From Basidiobolus meristosporus CBS 931.73 (taxonomy: Eukaryota > Basidiobolomycota > Basidiobolomycetes > Basidiobolales > Basidiobolaceae): a stretch of DNA of 64,000 nt. Location of the stretch: assembly GCA_002104905.1 (NCBI GenBank), contig MCFE01000312.1:1-64000 (forward strand), in the 5' to 3' direction. The translations under genes were made by a program, and so were the position numbers. The first letter of the stretch is position 1. Each line of letters starts with the position of its first letter. Under the pieces are notes generated by a model, which was not told the DNA's origin, did no database searches, and saw nothing but the letters and a program-made list of their open reading frames with translations. Below are positions 1 through 10,946 of this stretch, piece by piece.

Positions 1-395
1 GATGAATGACATTTTCATACCCATTGCAAGCATCAATAATGATCTTTTTGTTGAAATCAGTTCCATCCTTAGTATCGCATTTACTGGTGTAGAAGCAGTG
101 AGTTAATTCGGTGTGGAATGTGGTGGTATTTGGTGTGTTATAGTCGCACATCAAAGATAGGGAAGGATAGTATCCACTATCTTTAGGGTCGGTGGTAAAA
201 CCAATTAAAAGCTTCGCACCGGTAGTCTGGAAACATTGTTTAATATCATGATGAGAATACAAAATACCGGGAATATCCTACCTGGACGCAATCGTTAACG
301 CATTTTGAGTGACTCTCCAACGAGGGAATGCTATCTTTTTTGGCGGCAACCACAGTCAAAGCAACAAGACCGGAAATGATTGATGAGAAACGCAT
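1..395 (-). CDS. Secreted cysteine-rich protein, 5' part (runs off window)
   Basis: Two exons on the minus strand: 395-282 (38 codons) and 226-1, separated by a 55-bp GT...AG intron (281-227). The first residues (MRFSSIISGLVALTVVAA) form a clear signal peptide, so the product is predicted to be secreted. The mature part opens with a C-x3-C pair (KCVNDC) and, after the intron, carries further cysteines in MCDYN, HCFYTSKCD and DACNG contexts, suggesting a disulfide-stabilised small extracellular protein. The frame is open to the window edge, so the C-terminus is missing. A TATA-like box lies about 35 bp upstream of the ATG. I do not recognise the family; C-x3-C recalls CFEM proteins, but the full eight-cysteine pattern cannot be tested here. 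Confidence 0.6.
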
Positions 396-427
396 ACTGA
401 TAAGTGAATGACCTGTGTGAAAAGCAC

Positions 428-435
428 TTATATAA
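428..435 (-). promoter_or_regulatory. TATA box of the secreted cysteine-rich gene
   Basis: TATATAAG on the minus strand, about 35 bp before the ATG at 395. Position and sequence fit a core promoter; function is inferred. Confidence 0.4.
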
Positions 436-439
436 CACA

Positions 440-1838
440 CAAGTATATATATTGGAAAATGGTCTCAAGGTGGAATGTACAAAATGAGGCTTGTGAAGTT
501 TCCCCTGATCTGACAAGCAAGAGGTTCTAGATCTTTGTTGCACGAAACTTTCTGAGATACAGGCGCGTGGAATATCAACAAAACAGTAATATTTTGATTT
601 TGCAGCATTGGTGATCTGATGAAACCGGCCAATCAATGGCCAATTTACCATCACTAAAATCGGAATGAACATCGAGCCTTGCTGGCTCCCAATGTGATTT
701 GCACAGAACATGTGAAAAGGTGGAAATTACCAAATCAGAATGTTTAGACTACAGAGAATTTCTATGGATCAATGGTCAAATCAAGTTTGGAATTTCGGGA
801 ATATGACCTTGCTTCCGGATCAAGTATCCAGAAGTAAACTTGGTGAGGGTCGGTTATGGATATATCCTTTATCTGTTCCCTGGGTGCTAAGAATACTTGT
901 GAATGTTCGACTTGGGTTATTTGGACCCACGATATTGGGTCTGGGACAGATCATTCGCTAATGACTGCTTTGGGCGTCCACAGGCTCATGTAGATGGCTA
1001 TCTAATCCTGAAATAGCTGGATCTCAGATAATATTAATAGCATTGTGAACCCTCGGGGATCACTTTCCATAATTCCGGTAATAGCTAGAAGATTTCGAGA
1101 ATAATAAGATTGCTAGAATGCTTGTGACGCAAACACAGTGTATGGACAGCTTCTTTTCGGGCAGTACGGTTCCAGCACCATTGATACCTCCTGAAGTTTA
1201 AGTTGGTATCATGGCACCGATGGATCAAATGGAATATCAAAATCGAGGACCTACGTTGCCAACAATAGGGCCTAACTTCACTTAGCCCAGACTTCTGATC
1301 CAGGCCTACCACAGTGTACCTGGTCCTGATGATTTTTAAGCCAAGAAATTGAAAGGGCCTTGTGTTAATGCCCGATAGACCATATTCTAGGTTGTGCTCC
1401 GTTGTTCATCGTTGGCTGTTTTTTTTCGTGGGCACTTGCCCTTCAAATGCGGTGATATCGGCGTATGTTAGCTCTACGGCGCTGGCTACTATTTCTTCTA
1501 TGAAAAGATTCCCAGTGCGAGCACACAGTGCTCACGTGTAGATGCATGTATCAGTATTTGTCATTAAAGTTTTGAGTAAAAAAGTTTAATGCCCTTATCT
1601 TAGTGCTTGACATTGCCTTTTGCCCGAGTCGGATCTACTTGGATGTAATTTTCCAGGAGTGGACCTCTCTAGACATATAAATGTTGGATCGTGTATCTGG
1701 TTTCTTGGCATGCGAGTGAATCACGTGACGGCAGACGTAATATATATCGATTCACACCTCAATAAACAAAAAATTGTTGAGTCATAGATTTCTCTTTGTG
1801 ATTCACACAAGACACTCCCTCGTTGCACAGCATTGAGA
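440..1838. other. Intergenic, no supported gene
   Basis: About 1.4 kb between divergent genes. Short open frames are present, but none continues into a spliced product or shows a family motif. TATA-like tracts at about 1675 (TATAAAT) and 1740 precede the ABC transporter gene and could belong to its promoter. Confidence 0.5.
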
Positions 1839-4800
1839 ATGGATTTTAAAGCGTGGAAAACCCATGTATTTATCATATGCGCACTGGCCTTCCTGACCAT
1901 GGGAATGGCCGAAATTTCCTATGTGCCTACTGTCACCACTGTCACCGTCTTTCCGACCAGTACAAGCACACCAATGAAAAGCTGTAAAGAATCAGGGTGT
2001 CTTAACTTTGGTACTTGCACGGATGTTGGAACATGTTCTTGTGTAACAGGTTTTGGTGGCCCCGATTGTGGATTGCTTGCCTGTAACTCGTCCTCCACTG
2101 TAGATCTTAGTAGAGAACTGGCTCCCGCTCACGGCGGGATTTGCAAAGCGTGCGATGAGGGCTTTACCGGATTGAATTGTAACATCTGTACTACGAACTA
2201 TGGGTGCTCATCCCACAGACAGCTTTACCCTCCAATCACTACTGGTGAAACAATGGTATGTAACACCAAGCCGGAAGTCGTCCATCAAAGTTATCTACAA
2301 TGCCCGATTACTGGTAAGGCGTCATATAAAGTCCACGTGCATGTATTCAGGTTAACTAACACTGCACTTAACTTTCGTAGATGCGTCGTTGCTCACCTTA
2401 TATCCGGGGACTGTCGAGATGACGTTTACGCGGAACATTACCGGCTATTCGTATGTTCAATTGTTTTGGAATGACAAAGAACAGTTTACTTGTCATATGG
2501 ATAAATGCACCCAGAAGCTTGTTGGTACGTTAAACCTGTGTTTCTAATATCGCCAGCCAGTTGATTTACGCCGATGTGTAGGCACCGTTAATTGGGAATG
2601 CCAGGAGATGAAGTGTGAATGTTTACCTGAAGCTGCTTTTTGCGGTGGACCAGGATCAACTATGAACATTCAGGGTATGATTGACCAAATGACTGGATAC
2701 AACGTGCTTTCATGTCATAACGACACGTGCTCATGGGAAGGTAGTGACCATTCAATGGCTTTTTTCACGGCAAATGCTGACCTGACAATTTCCAATTGCT
2801 GTCCCTTACAGAGTCTCATATCAAAACCTTCTTCCCTAGTGGTTTCCCGCTATCTGATTGCAAATTTGGCGAGTGCGCCTATCCTAGTGAGCTAGATTTT
2901 AATACAACTTCGAATGTGAGAAGAAAAGTTTACTTCATATTAGGAAATCCTACTCAAACTCCCTTATCCCCTTCAGGCGGCATACAAAATTAGCAAGGGG
3001 GTCTTAGCTGTGATCATTATTTTTGCACTGGTTGTCCTAGCCTTGGTTGTTATCTGTGGTTTTGCTAAACGTACTCAAATGATAATGCGTCGTCGGGAGA
3101 TTCCCCCTCCTGCTACTGGAGTCAATATTGAGTGGAAAAACCTTGTATACGAGGTGCAGCTCAAAGGAAAAGGCTTCGGTTTTAAAACCCTGAAGAGTGG
3201 TCAGACCACCACCATCTTGGATGGGATCTCTGGACGTGCTTCCAAAGGCCAGGTTCTAGCGATCATGGGACCTAGTGGTATGTAGAACTGCATAGATTCT
3301 TGTTGTAATTGTGTTTAATTGACGTTTTGTTCTTAATCGATTACCTATAGGTACCGGAAAAACCACTTTGGTTGATATACTTGGTGGAAAGAGGAAGAGT
3401 GGTAAAGTCCGCGGCAGTTTACTGGTAGACGGCCGAGCTATGTCTACGGCAGAAATGCGTCATCTTGTCGGCTTTGTGGACCAAGAATTTGTCCTGGCTC
3501 CAGAGCTAACGGTCTACGAATCTCTAATGTTCTCCGCTTGCTTAAGACTTCCGGACTGTGTACCGTATAAAGAAAAATGCCAAAGAGTGGAGGATCTCAT
3601 AGTGAAATTAGGATTAGAGAAGGTCAGAGATAGACGAGTTGGCAGCGTTGCCACACGAAGCCTGTCTGGTGGCGAAAAGCGACGTGTAGCCATTGGTTTG
3701 GAGTTGGTTAGTGAACCCGCAATCTTGATCCTGGATGAGCCGCTTTCCGGATTGGACTCCTTTTCGGCCGCTATGGTCATCAGAATTTTGCACGATTTGG
3801 CTAAGGGCCCCAACAAAACTACCGTCATTCTTACGATCCATCAACCCAGAAGCGATATTTTCCAGATGTTCGACAGCACACTAATCCTGGCCAAGGGCAC
3901 TACCTTGTATTACGGTCCACCAAGTGAAGCAGCTAGCTACTTTTCGGAGGCAGACCTGCATTGCCCCCCTAACTACAATATTGCAGATTATTTATTGGAC
4001 ATTGCACTGAAGCCTGAGCTTCTTAAACAAGCTGCGAGGTACAATAGTGAGCGCGGTGGATTTATGATCAATAACAGTGACGGGAGTGAAACCAAAGAAT
4101 CCCTGAAGGAAGCAGATAACCTCGATATTCAACCCGCTACCGCATTCCTGACTCAGTTCTACCTGCTAAGCAAACGCAACTTCCTTATCTTGATCCGTAA
4201 CCAAGGACTGATGTTGACCCATTTTGCTGCTGCAATCATTCTGGGAATTATCGTTGGAGGCCTATACTGGCAGATTTCTGACGATCTTGGTGGTTTCCAG
4301 AGTCGCCTGGGTGCTCTTTTCTTCGTCATGGCGGTGCTTGCTTTCACAGCTTTGGGTGCCTTGGGAACTTTCTTAGAGGACCGTTTATTGTTTATCCGGG
4401 AGCGCTCCAATGGATATTATAGGCCTCTGCCCTATATTACCTCTAAACTTCTTTTCGACCTGGTTCCTCTGCGTGTTATACCGGCCATTGTTTTGGGCTG
4501 TATTACATATTGGATGGTCGGCCTCTCGCCCAACGGCTCCACTTTCGCTAGATTCCTACTGACTCTGGTGCTGTTCAATGGTGCAGCCGGGCTCTTCTGT
4601 ATAGCAGTAGCTGCCTCTATCCGTGGCACTGGTGTTTCGTCTCTCTTGGCTTCGCTCGTGATGCTGTTCTTCATGTTGTTTGGAGGTCTTCTAATCAATC
4701 AAAGTAAGTCGAGGTCTAATATTCCAAATTCAGCGGATTCTGTTATCTTACTCTTACTATAAGATGAAATCCCTCCTGCGCTTTCATGGCTGCAGTATAT

Positions 4801-5096
4801 TTCGATGTTCCGATACGGCTTCCAAGCACTCTCAGTCAACGAAATCGTTGGGCTGAGAATTATTGGCAAGATGGGCGGAATCGATATTAACGTAAGTGAA
4901 AAAAATTCACGAATCTTGCTAAATTCAGCACACTAACCTTCTATGGTAGATTCCTGCATCCATTGTGCTAACCGAAATGTTCGGCTTTTCGGCCGATGGA
5001 ATATACAAGAACATCATCATCTTGGCATGGTATTGGGTGATACTAATCGTCATCATCATATTACTAGTCCAATTCACCGTAAAGGAACGTCGATAG
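1839..5096 (+). CDS. ADP1: ABCG-type half ABC transporter with EGF-like ectodomain (ADP1-like)
   Basis: Eight exons: 1839-2313, 2381-2524, 2582-2740, 2812-2915, 2977-3277, 3351-4703, 4764-4891, 4950-5096, with introns of 57-73 bp. The product is 936 residues. Order of parts: signal peptide (1-24); a cysteine-rich ectodomain with an EGF-like module (about 49-77) and further Cys clusters; a first membrane segment (about 303-323); the nucleotide-binding domain with Walker A GPSGTGKTT ending near 400, signature LSGGE (499-503) and Walker B ILILDE (D523, E524); then an ABCG C-terminal membrane domain. One intron splits the Walker A glycine codon. This reverse layout (NBD before the main TM domain) with an EGF-bearing N-terminus is that of yeast Adp1 (about 1050 aa). 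The substrate is unknown; likely a dimer in an internal or plasma membrane. ATG 1839 is chosen because the frame-upstream TTG is not a plausible start. Confidence 0.9.
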
Positions 5097-5984
5097 GGTG
5101 AAAAAAATTCTCACTTCTGTTGCTTAGGCTTTCTTGATTTTCTCCTCTTAATCATTCATGTTGTAAACTTCCACGTTATCTGTTTGCTTCAAAATACTCT
5201 AATACAAAACCATAGATATAATAAAACATTAGATATATCACCTGATCCGCATCCTCCTACACCATCGATGCGCATTTTGGAAAAGTTCCTAGAACTCTTT
5301 GTTGGGAAAAATAGAACCTTCGAAATGGCATTTCCGAAACATTGTTTCAGCAAAAATTACATTGTCCCAACTGTCGCCAATCAGTATTGCAATCAATTAA
5401 CCATCCAACTTCATTTTGTTGGGCGAATAATCCATAAGTTATCTCATCTCATACTATTGACAATGATTTTGCGCTCGTTTTCCGCGGCCTTCTACAACAC
5501 AACGTGATATCAAATTCCACGAAATTTCGCCAATAGCATAAGCACTAAACATTCAGCAGCTATTCAAAGCACACTCTACTTCTTAATTAGTGACACTTTT
5601 GATGATTCCAAATCATTTTCGTCTTCATTTATATCCAATGGATTTATCAACATCTTGTTGTGAATATTTTATCATATTATTATAATGTCAAATTTGCTGC
5701 AATTGATTTGTTAGGCACCTAATTGTTCATTAAACATCATCAGTTATAGTTGATCAGTATCCTCGATATTAATTTCGATCAATTTTTTAAGGTCTTCGAA
5801 TTATAAAAACAATGAAAAGATCAAAGTGTCATCTCTCTTAGCCTTAACGATATTTATATCAATTGTTGACACATAAGGTTCCATAAAATCCTAACATTTA
5901 CGTTTTCTCATATAGTGAACGGTGAAAAGCCGTTATGATGGTGTTTGCTTATTTTGAATTAGCCTCGCATGACACTCATTATTT
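5097..5984. other. AT-rich intergenic DNA, no gene seen
   Basis: Follows the ABC transporter stop. A 107-codon open frame at 5184 has no recognisable motif and no splice continuation; I treat it as chance. Confidence 0.4.
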
Positions 5985-6480
5985 CTTGGAAATAGCGGAA
6001 ACATCCCCAAACTTTGCACACGACTTCCGGCGGCATTCCTCAAAACATTCTTATCATCATAACGAAGCTCGCATCAAAGTAATAATACTGCTTTTTGACT
6101 CAATAAATCTATAAGTGGAAGCCACACTTCTTCAAATCACTTCCAAGCTTCCACCGCTAGTTTTAGCAAATCAATCATACACCCTACTCTCCTACTTACC
6201 TAAAAGATATACAGTCGGAAATTGACCACTGATTGCCCACAAGACATTTGCCGTAGACCTTACAGAGTTCCTCAGGAATCTTAGTAGTTTGCTTTGAGTT
6301 GAATAAGTAGCAAATAATCATGTCACATACCATCAATCCAAATTCCTTGTTGAATTTTGCTTGGATTATTTTTCTCAAGATGTTAGGTACTCATTATATC
6401 AGAGTTTTAAAGGCTATCCAAAAGACCACTAACTTTGCACTCATGTTCTTGGTGTTTCAAAAACACCAAGAAGTACTTGA
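5985..6480 (+). repeat. Highly decayed LTR fragments of the 332-bp family
   Basis: Scattered stretches align by eye to the LTR family described at 6662 and 41183. At 6000-6140 there is a 3'-half (CCCCAAACTTTGCACAC, then CTCAATAAATC, then a TCACTTCCAA run). At 6330-6440 there is a mid-LTR segment (AAATTCCTTGTTG, then GGTACTC, then AACTTTGCAC). Divergence is high, so limits are approximate. Confidence 0.5.
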
Positions 6481-6525
6481 AGTAATTATGAGAGCTAGAA
6501 GATTTGCAGGATACTTGCTTGTAGC

Positions 6526-6661
6526 TTTTGTTATAAAAATTTGTAATTCCACCTAGTATTCACCTGACTTGGTTACTAAGATCATTACATACAGATCTCA
6601 GAGAATATTTACCAAGTTCTTTGTTGGGACTTAATTGTAATATTTTCACCAAAGCATAAGG
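6526..6661 (+). repeat. 5' fragment of an older LTR (B-type subfamily)
   Basis: Begins TTGTTATAAAAATTTG and runs through the conserved blocks for attachment (TTCACC), TCACTTAGATCATTAC-like, and TTTTCACCAAAGCATAAGG. The last block matches the subfamily represented by the copy at 43128. It stops abruptly where the LTR at 6662 begins. Confidence 0.65.
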
Positions 6662-6993
6662 TGTTGTAAAAACTTGTAATTCCACCTAAATATTCACCTA
6701 AATTAGTCACTTAGATCATTACCTTCAAACCATAGAGAATACTGACCAAATTCCTTGTTGAGACTTACTTAGAATATTTACCCACAACATGAAAATTAGA
6801 TAAGTTGTCCAAACAGCCCCAAGCTTTGCACACATGATCTTGGGACCTTCCTTAACCTATTCTATGTGCTTTTTATGCCAAGACCATGTAAGAGTATAAA
6901 TACCACTTTAACACTCAATAAATCATTAAGTGAAAACCACATAATCTACTTATTCTTCCAATCACTTCCAATATCTCCAATATTATTACAACA
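6662..6993 (+). repeat. Solo LTR, 332 bp (A-type subfamily)
   Basis: Starts TGTTGTAAAA and ends ATTACAACA, i.e. TG...CA with short inverted ends. Internal features are those of an LTR: a TATA motif (GTATAAATACC) and a downstream AATAAATCA polyadenylation-type signal. Length is exactly that of the copies at 41183 and 42736. No 5-bp target duplication is visible (TAAGG left, CCCAG right), unlike those copies. Confidence 0.85.
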
Positions 6994-7205
6994 CCCAGAA
7001 CATGAAAATTCTCAAAGTTATTCAAACAGCCCCAAAATTTGCACACATGATCTGGGACCCTCCTTAACCTATTCTACGTGCTTGTTATGCCAAGACAATG
7101 TAAAAGTATAAATACCACTTTAACACTCAATAAATCATCAAGTGAAAACCACATAATCTACTTGTTCTCCCAATCACTTCCAATATCTCCAAGACTCTTA
7201 CAACA
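6994..7205 (+). repeat. 3' two-thirds of a second LTR directly abutting the first
   Basis: Begins CCCAGAACATGAAAATT, which is position 120 of the 332-bp LTR, and runs to the normal end CTTACAACA. It joins the preceding complete LTR without a gap or target duplication, suggesting recombination between LTRs rather than a fresh insertion. Confidence 0.8.
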
Positions 7206-8580
7206 GAACCAAAGGGACAATTAAGGATGGTATCTTAGAATTGTCAGAGAGTGGCAAAAATATAAGCAGAAAGGTTCTTGTCCATTGTTGGCCTTGAATA
7301 TAGCTGGGTTTGGCTATTAAAGCAATGGAGTTGGTTTGCTATGCCAGCTAGGCTTGGTGTTTTTGGGAGTGCTAGGTATGCTAAGCTTGGGTAGAAACTA
7401 GAGCAGAATTGTTGAATTCTTAACTTTGCTAAGACACAGTCTCAATCTTGTCAAGATATATATTACACAAAAAGGCTCAGTAAACTTTATTTACACTGTT
7501 CTGATCAAGTTGAATTAGTGAGTGCCAAGAGACTAGACCAATTGAAATCAATTTGGGTGTTGATAGGAGCATAAGACAAATGAAAATTGCATCAGCAATC
7601 AGCTGACATCTTGGTTACTGCTAAGTGGTTGGATCAATCTCAGATGACTAATCATTTGGAAAGGCTTGGCAGATCAGTTAATGATGTAATGACCACATGA
7701 AAATTGATCAGGTGTGATGGCTAAAGATAGATTCTGAGATAGGATAAAATAAACCATAACTGGGATTAGTTATGTTTGGGTAAGGGAGAGTCAGTTACAG
7801 TACTAGATTTTCTAACAGACTTAAAATGGCTAAGTTTTAAATGCTGATACACAACACTATTTTGCTGAATTAGTGAGAGCCTGTAAGTTATTGGTATTTC
7901 TGAGCTGGTCTAAAGGCCCCCAAGCTTTGTACACCATTTGATGAGTCATTATGTAAAGTATTCATTTTGCCAACTTTAAAGAATGTCTCTAAATCTATAA
8001 CACTGGATGTCATCTCAATAACACAAGTGATGCTTGTATAATTTTTCTACTTCTCCAAATTGCTTCCAATACTCTCTAGAATCCTGCAACACAAAGTCCG
8101 GGACCTTTTGGCCATATTCAAAAGCTTTGATAGCTCCTGAGACTTGGTTTATTCAAATGATTAACATATATCAATTTCTTGGGGCTTTAAGTGAATAGTT
8201 ATGGACTCAGCAACTTATGAAAAGAAATTACTCATATATCACACATTTAGTACACCTTTTTAGCTTTAGTCTGAATCCTCTATAGTTTAGAACTTCAATC
8301 AGTTGCTATTAGTAGTACATAGTTGAGATAAGGCAATTTAGGAATATGTCGCGCACATGATGTACTTATGATTTATATTTCACAACCCACAGAATGCTCA
8401 GTGCTCAATGGATATATTCTCATTGTATGCTGATTGATGTTGCATAATGAAAACAATGTTCATGAATGAGCAATTTTTCATAAATCTGCTAGTAATTTCA
8501 TATAAATTAGTATCACCCACTTGAAGAAAAATTGTTGTCTATCAAGTGTTCTTTTTGTAACACAAAGGTCAATGTAAAGG
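7206..8580. repeat. CpG-poor, probably transposon-derived DNA
   Basis: No gene seen. CG dinucleotides are absent from about 7206 to 8096, as in the repeat block at 48-64 kb and unlike the flanking genes. A very decayed LTR 3' half is visible at about 7905-8095 (CCCCAAGCTTTGTACAC ... CTCAATAACAC ... ATCCTGCAACA). Confidence 0.5.
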
Positions 8581-9687
8581 TTGCAATTAGAATTGTAAAC
8601 TTTATTTCTAGAATTCCTCCATTTTTTAGGGGGGATTGAATCAGTGTTGGTTTTAGTGGTTTTGCGGTATTTTGATCTTGGATGTCTTTATAAGCATTAA
8701 TCTTCTTGCCATCTTGACATGGTTTACAATCCCCTTGGGGCTATTAATTTGTGTAAGTTGGGATGCTTGTTTCGAACACATCAAGTCAGCTGGAGTTTAT
8801 CATCTTTGCTAATCAAACAATAATTGAAGTCTGCCATCTAGAAATAGTAATCACATGGCATCTTTCTGGACTTCCAACCACTATATTGAGGGCGAAGGCC
8901 GGACCAGATGCAGTCATTGATTCCCCCGCTCAATGGTTATCCAATGATCGTAGGCTCTATTTGATTAGCTATTCTCACAGAGGCCACCTCAAGGAGATCA
9001 GAGCAGTTTACTCAAGATCCACCACCACCAACACATGTCCTGGAAACTGCCTCTTAATCAAACCCCGAATATTGTGTAGATATCCCAAACCTGTCAATCG
9101 GGGCTTTCTAGGCTCACCTCATGTTGATTCACTTGAAGAACAAGCGACTCTAGTCTTCTCGTCAACCGACTGTGGTGACATCATGGATCCCTTTCGGCTC
9201 TGAGGTCACTGCTAAGGAGTGCTTACAATTATGGCGTATCGAGTTCCACGCCATTTCCAATGATACCAACAGCACGTGAATCCGCACTTAACCACCGATC
9301 CTTTCCTACCAAGATGCTCGATTGGGTACCTTGTCGAATGCTGTGGATGGCTGGTAACTGGGAGTTCTTCAAGCTGTACTGGTACTGATCATGAAATATA
9401 GCAAACACCAGATCCAAATGGATTCTCAATAATATAACTGGAATGTTGTTTCAACATTAAACAAAAGAAACCCATGCGCTACTGTCCAGCACATCAATTG
9501 GTCATTATTACGCATCAAAATCAACAGCATCAATCAGACTATGTGGAGCCAATGAGTGCGCTCAGTCCACCCAGGTTCGACTGAAGTATCCCCCAAGGTA
9601 TTTTCTAGTGTTTTAATAGGTGGGACCGCGAAAACCGATCCACTCGCAAATTACTAAATATACGCAACGGAGGGACTATTTTCTTTT
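8581..9687. other. Intergenic, no supported gene
   Basis: A 146-codon frame at 8763-9203 and a 66-codon minus frame at 9229-9429 lack motifs, signal peptides or splice partners. Confidence 0.35.
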
Positions 9688-9737
9688 GTATTTCCTACAC
9701 AAGAGTAGCGGCTAATAGTGCATCTTGTTTTATTCAG
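9688..9737 (+). other. Possible 5'-UTR intron of PRPP synthetase gene
   Basis: A 50-bp GTATTT...GGCTAATAG...TTTATTCAG segment ends one base before the ATG at 9739. It has a branch-like GCTAAT and a pyrimidine-rich acceptor. Inferred only; cDNA would decide. Confidence 0.35.
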
Positions 9738-9738
9738 C

Positions 9739-10704
9739 ATGTCTACCTCCAACTCTATCAAAATATTGACCGGCAATTCCAATCCCGACTTGGCCTCTCG
9801 TGTGGCTAAACATTTGGGCATTGAGCTCTGCAACGTAACAGTCGTCAAGTTCTCCAACCAGGAAACCTCGGTGACCATTGGTGAATCCGTTCGTGATGAA
9901 GATGTCTTCATTATTCAGTCAGGTTGCGGCGAAATCAACGACAACTTGATGGAACTTCTTATTATGCTCAACGCTTGTAAAACTGCTTCTGCCCGCCGGA
10001 TTACCGCAGTTATTCCTTGTTTCCCTTACGCTCGACAGGACAAGAAGGATAAGTCGCGCGCCCCCATCTCGGCGAAGCTCATTGCCAACATGCTTACCGT
10101 TGCCGGGGCCAATCATGTGATCACCGTAGACCTTCACGCTTCCCAAATCCAGGGCTTCTTCGATATCCCAGTAGATAATTTGTTTGCTGAGCCACTCGTT
10201 TTGAAGTATATCCGTAACGAGATCCCCAACTTCAGAAACGCAGTGATTGTGTCTCCAGACGCTGGAGGTGCCAAGCGTGCCACTGCGATCGCTGACCATC
10301 TGGACCTAGAGTTTGCTTTGATTCACAAGGAGCGCAAGAAAGCCAACGAGGTCTCTCGTATGGTATTGGTGGGCGATGTCAAAGGCAAAGCCGGGATTCT
10401 TGTGGATGACATGGCTGATACCTGTGGTACTCTCGGGCTTGCGGCCAGAACCCTCATAGACAATGGCGCAACCCAGGTGTATGCCATTGTCACTCATGGA
10501 GTTCTTTCAGGCAAAGCACTGAAAGTGATCAATGAGTCTGTCCTAGAGAAAGTGGTAGTGACCAACACGATTCCCCATGAGGATAAGAAGCAACTCTGTC
10601 ATAAAATCGAGACTATAGATGTTTCGGCCACTCTGGCAGAGGCGATTAGAAGAACTCACAATGGAGAGTCGGTATCATATTTATTCCACAGCGTGCCGGA
10701 GTAA
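9739..10704 (+). CDS. PRS: Ribose-phosphate pyrophosphokinase (PRPP synthetase)
   Basis: Single-exon, 321 residues, the usual length for class I PRPP synthetase. It transfers pyrophosphate from ATP to ribose 5-phosphate, feeding purine, pyrimidine, histidine and tryptophan synthesis in the cytosol. Visible hallmarks: the [20 protein letters not shown] segment (95-114), the metal/substrate motif [20 protein letters not shown] (129-148) and the PRPP-binding loop [10 protein letters not shown] (222-231). No long insertion of the kind found in some yeast paralogues is present. Start ATG 9739 gives the canonical [13 protein letters not shown] opening; the upstream GTG is not needed. Convergent with the ceramide glucosyltransferase gene, 242 bp apart. 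Confidence 0.95.
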   Translation: MSTSNSIKILTGNSNPDLASRVAKHLGIELCNVTVVKFSNQETSVTIGESVRDEDVFIIQSGCGEINDNLMELLIMLNACKTASARRITAVIPCFPYARQDKKDKSRAPISAKLIANMLTVAGANHVITVDLHASQIQGFFDIPVDNLFAEPLVLKYIRNEIPNFRNAVIVSPDAGGAKRATAIADHLDLEFALIHKERKKANEVSRMVLVGDVKGKAGILVDDMADTCGTLGLAARTLIDNGATQVYAIVTHGVLSGKALKVINESVLEKVVVTNTIPHEDKKQLCHKIETIDVSATLAEAIRRTHNGESVSYLFHSVPE

Positions 10705-10946
10705 ATCCGCAATACACAGATACGCTCCCCCTTCCACCTTGTTTTATAAACCCCCATCACATGCGCAATAAACGCCTTCTTACTTTAACAAATAGAACTG
10801 ATGGGGGAGCTGGTCAGATCGCCACCAAGGGTTATAATTTCATAGAGTATATTTACGGAATGCCTTCTCGGCTGAACAAAATCTACAGGTTATAATTATA
10901 TAATAAATGAATCTAACTATTCGATGATCCCTGAATCCCACCGAAC

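Noticed and set aside
331-711. 126-codon minus-strand frame
   Set aside because: Overlaps the promoter and first exon of the secreted gene in another frame and has no features.
1393-1518. Short minus frame reading NLFIEEIVASAVELTYADIT, reminiscent of a histone-fold helix
   Set aside because: Only about 40 codons, bounded by a stop upstream, with no credible flanking exons.
8763-9203. 146-codon plus-strand frame
   Set aside because: No motif, no signal peptide, no splice continuation or promoter; compatible with chance.
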